Positions 1 to 7,360 of a DNA stretch of 22,677 nt are shown one piece after another. This DNA is from Acidobacteriota bacterium (GTDB taxonomy: Bacteria; Acidobacteriota; Terriglobia; Terriglobales; Acidobacteriaceae). The notes beneath the pieces are model-generated. The model searched no databases, was not told the origin of the DNA, and was given only the letters and a program-made list of their open reading frames with translations. The first letter of the stretch is position 1. Every line of letters starts with the position of its first letter. The position numbers and the translations under genes are program-made. The stretch covers positions 1-22,677 of the forward strand of contig JAJZDL010000018.1 of NCBI GenBank assembly GCA_021851465.1, given 5' to 3'.

Positions 1-296
1 TCGTCGAGACGCACCATGTAAGCAAGCTGGACAAGCCATCGGGCACTGCGATCTCGATTGCAGAGATGGTGGAGCGCGGCGCGGGCAGCAGGATCGGCGT
101 GCCCATCGAGTCGCTGCGCGAAGGCGATGCGAAGGGGACGCATGTGCTCGAAGCAGTGAGCGAGGCAGACCGCGTTGTGCTGACGCACGAGGCGTTCTCG
201 CGGCGCGGCTTTGCGGAGGGCGCGGTGCGCGCGGCCGAGTGGCTGGCAACGCGCACAGGCTGCTACGACTTTCGGGACGTGTACACGCAGCTATAA
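1..296 (+). CDS. dapB: 4-hydroxy-tetrahydrodipicolinate reductase, C-terminal part (partial)
   Basis: This is the 3' end of a gene entering from the left edge, open in the frame beginning at base 3 and ending with TAA at 294-296. The first readable residues are VETHHVSKLDKPSGTA, which match the DapB signature (E-x-HH-x2-K-x-D-x-PSGTA). In that family the His and Lys act at the substrate site and PSGTA closes the catalytic loop. The tail (THEAFSRRGFAEGAVRAAEW) also fits the family, whose C-terminus packs as a helix ending near the dimer surface. DapB reduces hydroxy-tetrahydrodipicolinate with NAD(P)H in lysine and diaminopimelate synthesis in the cytoplasm. It is convergent with the jag-like gene, 38 bases away. 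The cofactor-binding N-terminal domain lies outside the window, so intactness cannot be judged. Confidence 0.93.
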   Translation, partial: VETHHVSKLDKPSGTAISIAEMVERGAGSRIGVPIESLREGDAKGTHVLEAVSEADRVVLTHEAFSRRGFAEGAVRAAEWLATRTGCYDFRDVYTQL

Positions 297-334
297 CGGC
301 ATTTGGTTTGCTGCGCGCATCGGCTTGTGTTGCG

Positions 335-955
335 TCAGTAGCGCGGGCGGAAGGCGTCGCGCACCCGGCTGGCGTCGGGGCGGCGCTGCGGCTGCCGCGC
401 GTCGGCGGGCGAGGCAAAATTGAACGGCGCGGAGGTGTCTGCCCCTTCGGGGTAGAGCACAACAAAGCGGCCTGGGCCTTCGCCGCTGGAGGCGGTAGGA
501 AGGCCCGATTCGCCGAGGAGCATGTGCAGCATGCGCCGCTCGCGCGACGTCATCGGCGGGAAGGCATGGGGCCGTCCCGTGGCGCGCACGCGCTCGATGG
601 CCGCCTCCGCCAACTCGTGCATCTGGCGGTCGCGGTTGGCCTTGAACTGGTCGGCGTCGAACGAAACGCGGTCGTGCTCGTCGGGTTCAAGGCGTAGGAT
701 TTTGGTCGCGATGTGCTCCAGCGCGTTCAACAGCTCGCCGTTGCGCGCAGTAAGCAGGGGCGTGTCCGGGCCGGAGAACTCGACGCAAAGCACGCGCGAT
801 CCAGCCTTGGCAGCGTCTTCCAGCAGTTCCGTACTGCCTTGCCGCGCGCCGCGCGCCTTCACGCAAAACCGCAGGCGCAGACCGCCGCTGGCGGTAAATG
901 CCTGCAAGAACTTAGCGATCGTCTGCGCCTGGGCCGTTTCATCCATGGGAAGCAT
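335..955 (-). CDS. jag: Jag/KhpB-like RNA-binding protein (KH and R3H domains)
   Basis: The 206-residue protein has a KH-like region at about residues 55-100, in which PDTPLLTARNGELLNALEHI replaces the usual GKRGETLDAL core. An R3H domain follows at about 105-170, with the R-x3-H signature at R140 and H144. The C-terminal 35 residues are Arg/Pro rich and probably disordered. Jag/KhpB proteins bind RNA in the cytoplasm and are classically encoded directly after yidC, as here (113 bases downstream on the same strand). The N-terminal Jag_N domain of Firmicutes homologues is absent, so this is the short form common in Gram-negative relatives. No strong ribosome-binding site precedes the ATG; a second ATG lies three codons in. 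Family identity is secure, but the exact RNA targets are unknown. Confidence 0.87.
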   Translation of the reverse strand: MLPMDETAQAQTIAKFLQAFTASGGLRLRFCVKARGARQGSTELLEDAAKAGSRVLCVEFSGPDTPLLTARNGELLNALEHIATKILRLEPDEHDRVSFDADQFKANRDRQMHELAEAAIERVRATGRPHAFPPMTSRERRMLHMLLGESGLPTASSGEGPGRFVVLYPEGADTSAPFNFASPADARQPQRRPDASRVRDAFRPRY

Positions 956-1008
956 CTTTGTCCGAATAAAACTTTATATCATCATTGGTTGTCGCCCGTC
1001 GCGCCTGG

Positions 1009-1048
1009 TGCCGGATTCGGCAACCTGGCGCGGCGAAAGGGCCGCGCC
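1009..1048 (-). other. Tandem stem-loops in the yidC-jag intercistronic gap
   Basis: Two hairpins four bases apart lie between the yidC stop and the jag start. One has arms TGCCG and CGGCA around a 4-base loop (1009-1022). The other has perfect 8-base arms GGCGCGGC and GCCGCGCC around a 6-base loop (1027-1048). No T-run follows on the minus strand, so this does not look like an ordinary intrinsic terminator for yidC. On the plus strand TTTATCTTGTT follows, but no plus-strand gene ends here. A role in mRNA processing or stability is inference only. Confidence 0.5.
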
Positions 1049-1068
1049 TTTATCTTGTTGCGCTGGGT

Positions 1069-2889
1069 CTACTTGCGCCCCTGGATGGTGGTGGCCTTGC
1101 GGCGGGCGCGTTTGGCGGCAATCTCGCGCATCTCGCGGCCCAGCGAAGTGCGGTTCATCACCGCCTGCTGCGCGATCCCGATCAGGTTGCCGATCGACCA
1201 GTAGAGCGCCAGACCGGAGGCGTAGTTCCAGGTCATGTAACCGGAGAAGGCAGGCATCATGAAGGCCATCATCTTCTGCTGCTGCGGATCGACACCCGGA
1301 GACGGCGTGTAGAACTGCACCAGAAACTGCGAGACCACCATCAAAATAGGCAATATGTGCCACGGATCGGGGGCCTGTAGGTTGGGTAGCCAGAGCCAGT
1401 GGGCCTGACGCAGCTCGACTACGCGGGGCAGCATCGTGAAGAAGGCGAAGAGCAGCGGCATGGTGATGAGCGTGGGGATGCACCCGCCGAACATATTGAC
1501 GCCGTGGTCCTTCTGGAGCTGCATGATCTCGGCGTTCATCTCGTTGCGCTTGGGGTCGGTGACCTTGTACTTCTTGTACTTCTCCTTGATCGCGTCCATC
1601 TGCGGCTGGATGCGCTGCATCTTGAGGGCGCTCTGCATGGTCTTGACGCGGAAGGGCAGCATGAGCAGGTTGATCAGAACCGTTAGGATGATGATGGCCC
1701 AGCCCCAAGAGCCGCTCCAGGCAGATGTGATGGAGGCGTGAATGGCGTGCAGCGCGAGGAAGAGGTACTTGCCGATCGGCCCCCAGAAGCCGAACTCGAG
1801 CACCGGTTCCAGCGAGACGCGGCTGTCGGCGGCGTGAACGCTCTTGAGAACCTCGATCGCCTTCGGCCCGACGAAGATGCGCGTCTCTGTTGGGCCTGCT
1901 GTGTTGCCCACTGCCGCGCCGAGGATGGGCACATTCAAGGGCTTGGTGGGTGGCGAATCGGCGCCAAAGCCCACGCGCTTGATCGTCTTCGAGACGTCGA
2001 GGGTGTTGCTCAGCGGCGTGGCTGCGGCGGTGCTCGGCGTGTCCGGCAAAAAAACTGCGGCGAAGAACGGGTCGGCCACGCCGGCAAAGTCGAAGGGGCC
2101 AGCCAGCGTCGTGCCGGAGGAGACCTTCTTCGCATCGGTGTGGTCGAAGCCTCCGTTGCGGTAGTCGTCGAACTGCGCATTGCTGTATGCGAGGCCGTTG
2201 GGAACTTCATCCTGGTCGCCGAAGCCGCTTGGCCAACCGATGAAAGCCTGCACAGGAGCGCCCGCCCGCGTGACCGCGACATCCGCATGCAGCACATAGG
2301 TCATCGCGTCGAAGGTGAAGGTCTTCGTCGCCTGCAGGTCGCCGCTGGAGAACTTAAAGATCAGTCGTGCGGGCGCGGCGAGCATGCCCGTAGCGGAGGG
2401 AACGAAGAGCGCCTGGTTCAGATTGGTGGCGATGGATGCGTCCGAGGTGTAGAGCGAGAGCGGATAACCGAAGAGCTTGGCCGCCTGCGGATGTACCAGG
2501 TCGAGCGGCTGGCCATCGAGGTTCTTGTACTTCTTCAAGACCCAGCTTGTGACCTGCGCGCCACGATTGGAGAAGGTGATCCGGTAGAGATCGTTCTCGA
2601 CGACCGTGGTGGATTCGGAGCTTGCCTGCACGCTGGGAACGGCGGAGGCAACGGATTGAGCGACAGCAGGCTGCCCTGCCGTCAGAGAGGCGGAACCTGT
2701 CGCGGCTGTGGGCGCGGAGGGCGCCTGGGACGCGGCGGTGATAGGCGGCGTCGAGGAGGATGGCGGCGGGGCCATCTTTGCATGGTAAAACTGGAGACCG
2801 AGGACAATTGCGACTACGACCACCATCATGGTCATCAGCGACTGGCCGTCTTTTCCGCCTTGTTGATTGGGGTTGCTGAACTCTGCCAA
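1069..2889 (-). CDS. yidC: Membrane protein insertase YidC
   Basis: YidC inserts and folds inner-membrane proteins, alone or with SecYEG. A TTG start at 2889 is chosen because AGGAAG sits six bases upstream; the open frame runs much further upstream but would overlap yidD. The 606 residues show an N-terminal membrane anchor (about 20-35) and a Pro/Ala/Ser-rich linker. These are followed by a large beta-rich periplasmic domain (about 80-360), the Gram-negative arrangement. The conserved insertase core follows (about 367-590), with several membrane segments, a cytoplasmic coiled-coil loop (MQRIQPQMDAIKEKYKKYK) and a basic C-tail (KRARRK). The Arg in LPFRVK (about residue 414) corresponds to the conserved hydrophilic-groove arginine. 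The gene follows yidD by 62 bases in the rpmH-rnpA-yidD-yidC-jag order found in many bacteria. Confidence 0.95.
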   Translation of the reverse strand: MAEFSNPNQQGGKDGQSLMTMMVVVVAIVLGLQFYHAKMAPPPSSSTPPITAASQAPSAPTAATGSASLTAGQPAVAQSVASAVPSVQASSESTTVVENDLYRITFSNRGAQVTSWVLKKYKNLDGQPLDLVHPQAAKLFGYPLSLYTSDASIATNLNQALFVPSATGMLAAPARLIFKFSSGDLQATKTFTFDAMTYVLHADVAVTRAGAPVQAFIGWPSGFGDQDEVPNGLAYSNAQFDDYRNGGFDHTDAKKVSSGTTLAGPFDFAGVADPFFAAVFLPDTPSTAAATPLSNTLDVSKTIKRVGFGADSPPTKPLNVPILGAAVGNTAGPTETRIFVGPKAIEVLKSVHAADSRVSLEPVLEFGFWGPIGKYLFLALHAIHASITSAWSGSWGWAIIILTVLINLLMLPFRVKTMQSALKMQRIQPQMDAIKEKYKKYKVTDPKRNEMNAEIMQLQKDHGVNMFGGCIPTLITMPLLFAFFTMLPRVVELRQAHWLWLPNLQAPDPWHILPILMVVSQFLVQFYTPSPGVDPQQQKMMAFMMPAFSGYMTWNYASGLALYWSIGNLIGIAQQAVMNRTSLGREMREIAAKRARRKATTIQGRK

Positions 2890-2951
2890 GTGATGCTTCC
2901 TGTCTGTGTGGGGCTCTGGAGGTTGCGGCCGTGGAAGTGATGGCCTGCTCT

Positions 2952-3272
2952 CTATGGTAAATGGTCTGCACCGGTTTGATCTGTACCGGATCGGTTGCAG
3001 GTGGATGAATTCGGCTCCGCCGGACCAGGGCGTGTGTGCGAAGAACGCTCGGGAACGGGATCGAGGCCACCTTTGCCCCAGGGATGGCAGCGCGCCAGCC
3101 GGCGCAGCGCGAGCCACGATCCTCGGAACCACCCAAAGCGGCTGACCGCGGTGTAGGCATACTCCGAGCACGTCGGCAGGTACAGGCAGCGCGATGGGCC
3201 GATGGCGTGCAGCACGGGAGAGAGCGCCGATTTATAGACCCGGAATGCAAGGCGTGCCGTACGGTCGCTCAT
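2952..3272 (-). CDS. yidD: Membrane protein insertion efficiency factor YidD
   Basis: This small amphipathic membrane-associated protein assists YidC-dependent insertion. The 106-residue product carries the family pattern: KSALSPVL near the N-terminus, CLYLPTCSEYAYTAV, the helix GSWLALRRLARCHPWG, and GGLDPVP. The ATG at 3272 is chosen because GGAG lies five bases upstream and the family motif starts shortly after; an in-frame ATG seven codons earlier is possible. About 30 residues after DPVP (Ser/Thr/Pro rich) extend beyond the usual end and look disordered. It lies between rnpA (55 bases upstream) and yidC. Confidence 0.92.
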   Translation of the reverse strand: MSDRTARLAFRVYKSALSPVLHAIGPSRCLYLPTCSEYAYTAVSRFGWFRGSWLALRRLARCHPWGKGGLDPVPERSSHTRPGPAEPNSSTCNRSGTDQTGADHLP

Positions 3273-3314
3273 TGCATCTCCATGCGTTTGCATTGCGTCT
3301 TGTCCATTGCATCT
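3270..3314 (-). repeat. Three near-identical 10-base repeats around the yidD start
   Basis: Read on the plus strand, CATTGCATCT occurs at 3270-3279 and 3305-3314, and CATTGCGTCT (one mismatch) at 3291-3300. On the coding strand each unit reads AGATGCAATG or AGACGCAATG, and the one nearest yidD provides its ATG. The result is a small cluster of ATG triplets in the rnpA-yidD gap. The repeat is directly visible; any role in translation is inference. Confidence 0.6.
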
Positions 3315-3327
3315 GTGTCGCGCGTTG

Positions 3328-3786
3328 CTAAGCCTTCGTTCGTTCGCGCTGCGCGGTGCGCTGCTTGTCCGCCGCCATCTGGACTGCGCGGAAGACGGCT
3401 GCGACCTCGTGTCCCAGAGTGGCGAAGTTGAGATCGAGGATGCTTCGCCGCGGATGAAGCACAACATCCACAGGGGCCCGCAGCAGCGGAAGCTGGTGGC
3501 GTATCGCCTCGCGCATCCTGCGTTTGATGCGGTTGCGGTCCACCGCCTTGCCCATTGCTTTGCCCACCGTCAGGCCGACGCGCGCGGCCTCCGGGTTGGC
3601 TTGGCGCACCAAAGTACCGTCCGGGCCGAGCGCCGGGCGCAGCGCAAAGAAGTAGCTCATCTGTTTGGCGAACTGTTTGCGGCTGGCCTGGTAGACGCGC
3701 TGGTAGTCGGCGTGTTTGCGCAGACGGCTGAGCCGCCACTCGCTGCCGGAATGGATTGCACGTTGGAATGGGGTGGAGTGGGCCAT
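3328..3786 (-). CDS. rnpA: Ribonuclease P protein component
   Basis: The RnpA protein binds RNase P RNA and assists 5' maturation of tRNA precursors in the cytoplasm. The diagnostic motif is present as GKAMGKAVDRNRIKRRMREAIR (RNR box at about residues 84-90), preceded by the typical opening RLRKHADYQRVYQ. The start at 3786 gives 152 residues, already longer than the usual 110-130. The frame stays open to an ATG at 3912 (194 residues), but the extra N-terminus has no family resemblance and neither start has a clear Shine-Dalgarno sequence. The C-terminus is a basic, Gln/Arg-rich tail. The gene lies between rpmH and yidD, as in most bacteria. Identity is secure; the start is not. Confidence 0.92.
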   Translation of the reverse strand: MAHSTPFQRAIHSGSEWRLSRLRKHADYQRVYQASRKQFAKQMSYFFALRPALGPDGTLVRQANPEAARVGLTVGKAMGKAVDRNRIKRRMREAIRHQLPLLRAPVDVVLHPRRSILDLNFATLGHEVAAVFRAVQMAADKQRTAQRERTKA

Positions 3787-3944
3787 CTCAGTCAGACCGC
3801 GATCCGCCTTTGCTTTGCGGGCTTTGCCGAAGGGCAACGTCGATGGATCCCGCAGCCAAGGAAAAACAAAGGTAAGGTACAAGAATCTCCGGCTCCACAC
3901 AGAGTGATGCACATCCGGTGAAGCGCGGCAAACGCGAATTGCCC

Positions 3945-4100
3945 TTAGTCGCGGAAGCCGGCGCTTACGGCGATCTTGTGCCGGCCCTTGGCACGCCGAC
4001 GGCTCAGCACGGCTGCGCCTGCCTTGGTCTTCATGCGGGTCAGGAACCCGTGGGTCTTGGCGCGGTGGCGGCGGTTGGGCTGGAAGGTACGCTTCGGCAT
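3945..4100 (-). CDS. rpmH: 50S ribosomal protein L34
   Basis: This 51-codon gene reads MPKRTFQPNRRHRAKTHGF, then LTRMKTKAGAAVLSRRRAKGR, ending HKIAVSAGFRD and TAA. It matches L34 over its whole length, including the PNRRHRAKTHGFLTRM and RRRAKGR blocks. AGGAG lies nine bases before the ATG. L34 is a structural protein of the large ribosomal subunit. The gene is the first of the minus-strand rpmH-rnpA-yidD-yidC-jag group and is divergent from dnaA, the ancestral bacterial arrangement near the replication origin. A matching promoter is visible just upstream. Confidence 0.97.
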   Translation of the reverse strand: MPKRTFQPNRRHRAKTHGFLTRMKTKAGAAVLSRRRAKGRHKIAVSAGFRD

Positions 4101-4147
4101 TGGGTTCGGCTCCTGCTCAATCTTGTTCAGAACTGCAACAGTCCTCC

Positions 4148-4177
4148 AGTATACCCGACCGGTGCAGGCTACGGCAA
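4148..4177 (-). promoter_or_regulatory. Probable sigma-70-type promoter of rpmH
   Basis: On the minus strand TTGCCG (4177-4172; 4 of 6 consensus bases) and TATACT (4153-4148; 5 of 6) are 18 bases apart and end 47 bases before the rpmH ATG. Spacing and position suit a housekeeping promoter driving the rpmH-rnpA operon. Predicted by eye only. Confidence 0.55.
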
Positions 4178-4271
4178 TGAGGCCGCTGGCCGCTCGGGAA
4201 AGGGGCGCGTTTTGGGCCGCGGGAAGGGCCGCGCGCGGCGACGGAGGGCATTCTTCACAAGGAATGGTGCA

Positions 4272-4286
4272 AGATAATTTTTATCT
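4272..4286. promoter_or_regulatory. Palindromic AT-rich dyad upstream of dnaA
   Basis: AGATAA and TTATCT are perfect 6-base inverted arms around a TTT spacer. The dyad lies just before the weak dnaA promoter candidate, so it could be an operator. No regulator is identified, and a chance dyad in an AT-rich patch is possible. Confidence 0.3.
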
Positions 4287-4569
4287 CTCGATCCCTTGAA
4301 TCTGCCCTCGTTTTCCGTGCTACTATCAAACCCGCTCACCAATGACGATTTTTCGGATCGCACACGGGTGAGCGTGGTCGTTCCTCTTCGCGCTGGGCTC
4401 CTGGCCGGCACGGAGACCTCCAGCAACCTGCGCTTCTCTCCACGCCCCATTCGAGGGGTGCAGGTGAAGTGTTGCCATTGCACTTGCCATTGCTGTTCCA
4501 ATTTTTCGGGTCGGGCCACTATCTCGAAATAAAAAATACTTGGAGCGAATCCAAGAAGGAATTGAGAGC

Positions 4570-5988
4570 ATGTCATTCGTCCCCACGGCCACCGCCGTAC
4601 TGAATCAGTGGGTCCGCATTCTCGCTGCGCTCGAGAAGAAGATCAACCGCCAGTCGTACGAGACGTGGTTCAAGCCGACGCGCTTCTCGCACATTGCGGG
4701 CAGGACGCTGTATGTGCGCATCCCTTCGGTCGAGTTCCAGCACCTCGGAGAGAAGTACGCCGACCTGATCCAGGAGGCGATCGACAACCTGGCGCTCGAC
4801 ATCGACACCGTGACCTTCACCACGCCGCAGCAGGACCCCAGCACCCCGCGAGTGCGCGAAGACGGGGGGTTCGCGCCCGTCTCCAGCCACAACTCGAACG
4901 CTCCGCACTCACGCCGAATGAACGGAGCGCCCGCGGCTGCGCCGGAGCAGGCACGCTTCGATTGGAACACGGCCTCGCAGCTCAACCCGCGCTATCAGTT
5001 CGACGCCTTTGTCATCGGCAGCGGCAACCAGTTCGCGATGGCGGCCTCGCAGGCGGTCGCGGAGAGGCCCTCCAAGGCATACAACCCGCTCTTCCTCTAT
5101 GGCGGCGTGGGCATGGGCAAGACACACCTCCTTCATGCCATCGGCCACGACGTGAAGCGCCGCCAGCCGCACGCATCCATCTGCTATGTCTCTGGTGAAA
5201 AGTTCACCAACGAGATGATCAACTCCGTCCGCTACGACAAGATGACCGGGTTCCGCGACAAGTTCCGCACCGTGGATGTCCTGCTGATCGACGACGTCCA
5301 GTTTCTCGCCGGCAAGGAGCGGACCCAGGAGGAGTTCTTCCATACCTTCAATACGCTGCACGAGAGCATGAAGCAGATCGTGATCGCCAGCGACCGCCCA
5401 CCGAAGGAGCTGCCCGACTTTGAGGACCGCCTGCGCTCGCGCTTCGAATGGGGCCTGATCGCCGACATTCAGCCGCCCGACCTGGAGACCAAGGTCGCCA
5501 TCCTGCAGAAGAAGGCGGAGAGCGAGCAGGCCCACCTGCCTACCGAGGTTGCTCTGTTCATCGCCAGCAACGTGCGCACCAACGTGCGCGAGCTGGAGGG
5601 GGCGTTGGTGCGGCTCATCGCGTGGTGCTCCATGCACGGCGTGGAGATCACGCTGGCAGTCACCCAGCAGTGCCTCAAGCAGTTCATCGACACCCAGGTG
5701 CGCAAGATCACCATCGAATCCATCCAGCGGGCTGTGGCCGAGCAGTTCGGAATGCGCGTCGCCGAACTGAAGCAGAAGAACAACTCGCGCCAGATCGTGG
5801 TGCCGCGCCAGATCGCCATGTACCTGGCCAAGCAGTTGACCGAGGCGTCGCTGCCGGAGATCGGCCGCCAGTTCGGCGGCAAGCACCACACCACCGTGAT
5901 GCACTCCATCTCCAAGATCGACGAGCAGCGGCGCAGCGACAAGGACCTGAATCGCACCGTCAACAAGCTGATGGAGACGCTGAACTAA
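4570..5988 (+). CDS. dnaA: Chromosomal replication initiator protein DnaA
   Basis: DnaA is the ATP-dependent initiator that binds DnaA boxes, unwinds oriC and recruits helicase. The 472-residue protein has domain I (about 1-75, with LNQWVRILAALEKKINRQSYETWF) and a variable linker (about 80-135). The AAA+ domain follows, with Walker A GGVGMGKT (178-185) and Walker B LLIDDVQF (238-245). The C-terminal DNA-binding domain carries the DnaA signature GGKHHTTVMHSISKI from residue 436. The ATG at 4570 is chosen because AAGGA lies nine bases upstream; an in-frame TTG at 4540 would add ten residues. It is divergent from rpmH and followed after 246 bases by galU. Length and motifs are complete, so the gene looks functional. 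Confidence 0.98.
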   Translation: MSFVPTATAVLNQWVRILAALEKKINRQSYETWFKPTRFSHIAGRTLYVRIPSVEFQHLGEKYADLIQEAIDNLALDIDTVTFTTPQQDPSTPRVREDGGFAPVSSHNSNAPHSRRMNGAPAAAPEQARFDWNTASQLNPRYQFDAFVIGSGNQFAMAASQAVAERPSKAYNPLFLYGGVGMGKTHLLHAIGHDVKRRQPHASICYVSGEKFTNEMINSVRYDKMTGFRDKFRTVDVLLIDDVQFLAGKERTQEEFFHTFNTLHESMKQIVIASDRPPKELPDFEDRLRSRFEWGLIADIQPPDLETKVAILQKKAESEQAHLPTEVALFIASNVRTNVRELEGALVRLIAWCSMHGVEITLAVTQQCLKQFIDTQVRKITIESIQRAVAEQFGMRVAELKQKNNSRQIVVPRQIAMYLAKQLTEASLPEIGRQFGGKHHTTVMHSISKIDEQRRSDKDLNRTVNKLMETLN

Positions 5989-6014
5989 GGGACGTGAACC
6001 TTATATTCAGTCAA

Positions 6015-6045
6015 GGATTGTCATTCCGTAGCGCAGCGGAACAAG
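6015..6045. repeat. Fragment of an interspersed intergenic repeat
   Basis: The text TTGTCATTCCGTAGCGCAG followed by CGGAA resembles the TCATTCTGAGCGNAGCGNA family seen again near 22430. It lies in the 246-base gap between dnaA and galU. The likeness is partial, and a 67-codon reading frame across it on the minus strand (6007-6210) looks repeat-derived rather than genic. Little else is visible in this gap. Confidence 0.4.
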
Positions 6046-6234
6046 CTGCTTGTCGTTGCGCTCCACAACGGCATCGCACCTAGGCTGTACGGCAAGAAGA
6101 CGCTCGATGTGGGCGATCCCGCGCCGTGCGCGCTCCAGAGGCGAAGTGGCCGCATAGGCTGCAGGCCGCGATCTCGTGTCGAGGCGGTTTGCTAGGATGG
6201 ACTCCTGCATTCAGCGACGAGGTCTCCGCTTCCT

Positions 6235-7113
6235 ATGGCATACCAGAAGATTCGCAAGGCAGTCTTTCCCGCTGCGGGCATGGGCACGCGATTTTTGCCT
6301 GCGACCAAGGCCATCCCCAAGGAGATGCTGTGCCTGGTGGACAAGCCCCTGATCCAGTACGGAGTGGAGGAGGCGGTAGCGGCCGGGTGTACGGAGATCA
6401 TCATCGTCACCGGGCGCGACAAGGCCGCCATGGAGGACCACTTCGACTCCAGCCCGGAGCTCGAGGCGGCGCTGGCGGCCAAGGGCAAGCGGGAGCTTCT
6501 GGAGACGGTGCGATCGCTCACCAGGCTGGCGCGGATTGTGTACACGCGGCAGGCCGCGCCGCTGGGCCTGGGCCACGCCATCCTGATGGCCAAGGAGCTT
6601 GTCGGCGACGAACCCTTCTGCGTGCTGCTGCCCGACGACATTGTGGACGCACGCGTGCCCTGCATGAAGCAGATGGTGGAGGCGTTCGAGGAGACGCAAT
6701 CGAGCATCCTGGCATCGGAGGTCGTCGAGGGCCCGGCAATCTCCAACTACGGCTGCCTGGATTGCACGCAGGACGCGAAGAACCCGCGCCTGCTGGACGT
6801 CAAGGGAATGGTGGAGAAGCCACGGTTCGAGGATGCGCCCTCGGACAACGCGATTATCGGGCGATACATCCTGACGCCGCGCATCTTCCAGATGATCGAA
6901 GGAGTGCAGCCGGGAGCGGGCGGCGAGATCCAGTTGACCGACGCCATCAGGGCGTTGCTGCAGTACGAGAAGGTCTACGGCTTCCACTACGAGGGCAAGC
7001 GCCACGACGCAGGCGACAAGCTGGGCTTTCTGAAGGCGACGGTGGAGCTGGCGCTGAAGCGCGAGGATCTAGGGCCGGGGTTCAGGGAGTGGCTGAAGGG
7101 TGTTGCGCTGTAG
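6235..7113 (+). CDS. galU: UTP--glucose-1-phosphate uridylyltransferase
   Basis: GalU makes UDP-glucose from UTP and glucose-1-phosphate, feeding envelope polysaccharide, galactose and trehalose pathways in the cytoplasm. The 292 residues begin with the nucleotidyltransferase signature AVFPAAGMGTRFLPATKAIPKEM (residues 9-31). Next come VDKPLIQYGVEEAVAAGC, the conserved LLPDDIV metal-binding stretch, VEKP, GRYILTP and GGEIQLTDAI, all typical of GalU. Length and motif order match the bacterial family. The ATG at 6235 leads straight into the conserved KIRKAVFPAAG; only a weak GAGG lies upstream. It is monocistronic as far as can be seen: dnaA ends 246 bases upstream and the next gene starts 247 bases downstream. 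Confidence 0.96.
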   Translation: MAYQKIRKAVFPAAGMGTRFLPATKAIPKEMLCLVDKPLIQYGVEEAVAAGCTEIIIVTGRDKAAMEDHFDSSPELEAALAAKGKRELLETVRSLTRLARIVYTRQAAPLGLGHAILMAKELVGDEPFCVLLPDDIVDARVPCMKQMVEAFEETQSSILASEVVEGPAISNYGCLDCTQDAKNPRLLDVKGMVEKPRFEDAPSDNAIIGRYILTPRIFQMIEGVQPGAGGEIQLTDAIRALLQYEKVYGFHYEGKRHDAGDKLGFLKATVELALKREDLGPGFREWLKGVAL

Positions 7114-7287
7114 GCGCTGTGCCGGACGTGGGCAACGAGGACTGGCCCTCGCGGCCTGCCCACTTTCATGGAGTTGGTGCGGCAGCTCGAAGCGGCACAC
7201 AGAAGCGCTACACGAAACCGCTATGGGAAGCAGCCCCGACCTCGGCCCATGGAAGCAGCGATGGAGCGCGTTCGCGCAGGTTCTCCC

Positions 7288-7316
7288 TTGACAGGTGCGT
7301 GAGATGTCCGTAGACC
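7288..7316 (+). promoter_or_regulatory. Possible promoter of the cytochrome gene
   Basis: A perfect -35 hexamer TTGACA (7288-7293) is followed after exactly 17 bases by TAGACC (3 of 6 consensus bases), 44 bases before the start codon. The -35 box is convincing but the -10 box is weak. Confidence 0.35.
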
Positions 7317-7360
7317 TTGAGACAGGCTCCCATTCCCATTCTCATTGAGGCACCGGAACT

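Larger units (their letters stand above)
4101..4569. other. rpmH-dnaA divergent intergenic region (469 bases)
   Basis: This is the only stretch over 300 bases without a gene. It holds the rpmH promoter, a perfect dyad AGATAA-TTT-TTATCT (4272-4286), and a weak dnaA promoter candidate (TTGAAT at 4296, TACTAT at 4321, spacer 19). It also has the direct repeat TTGCCATTGC (4472-4481 and 4484-4493) and an AT-rich stretch (about 4521-4540) before the dnaA ribosome-binding site. I found only one near match to the DnaA box TTATNCACA (TTCTTCACA at 4251-4259), so an origin of replication cannot be claimed here. Confidence 0.6.

Noticed and set aside
1738..2940. A 400-codon plus-strand frame opposite yidC
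   Set aside because: Shadow of yidC; GC-rich DNA leaves long open antisense frames, and there is no domain or ribosome-binding site.
2890..3171. An N-terminal extension of YidC by 94 codons
   Set aside because: It overlaps yidD, has no family resemblance, and the TTG at 2889 has a good ribosome-binding site.
4540..4569. TTG start of dnaA ten codons upstream
   Set aside because: The ATG at 4570 has AAGGA at proper spacing, and the upstream codons include that ribosome-binding site.
4101..4569. An origin of replication next to dnaA
   Set aside because: Gene order invites it, but no DnaA-box cluster is visible; kept only as a question.
6007..6210. A 67-codon minus-strand frame in the dnaA-galU gap
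   Set aside because: Its end coincides with the repeat fragment, it has no ribosome-binding site and no recognisable feature.
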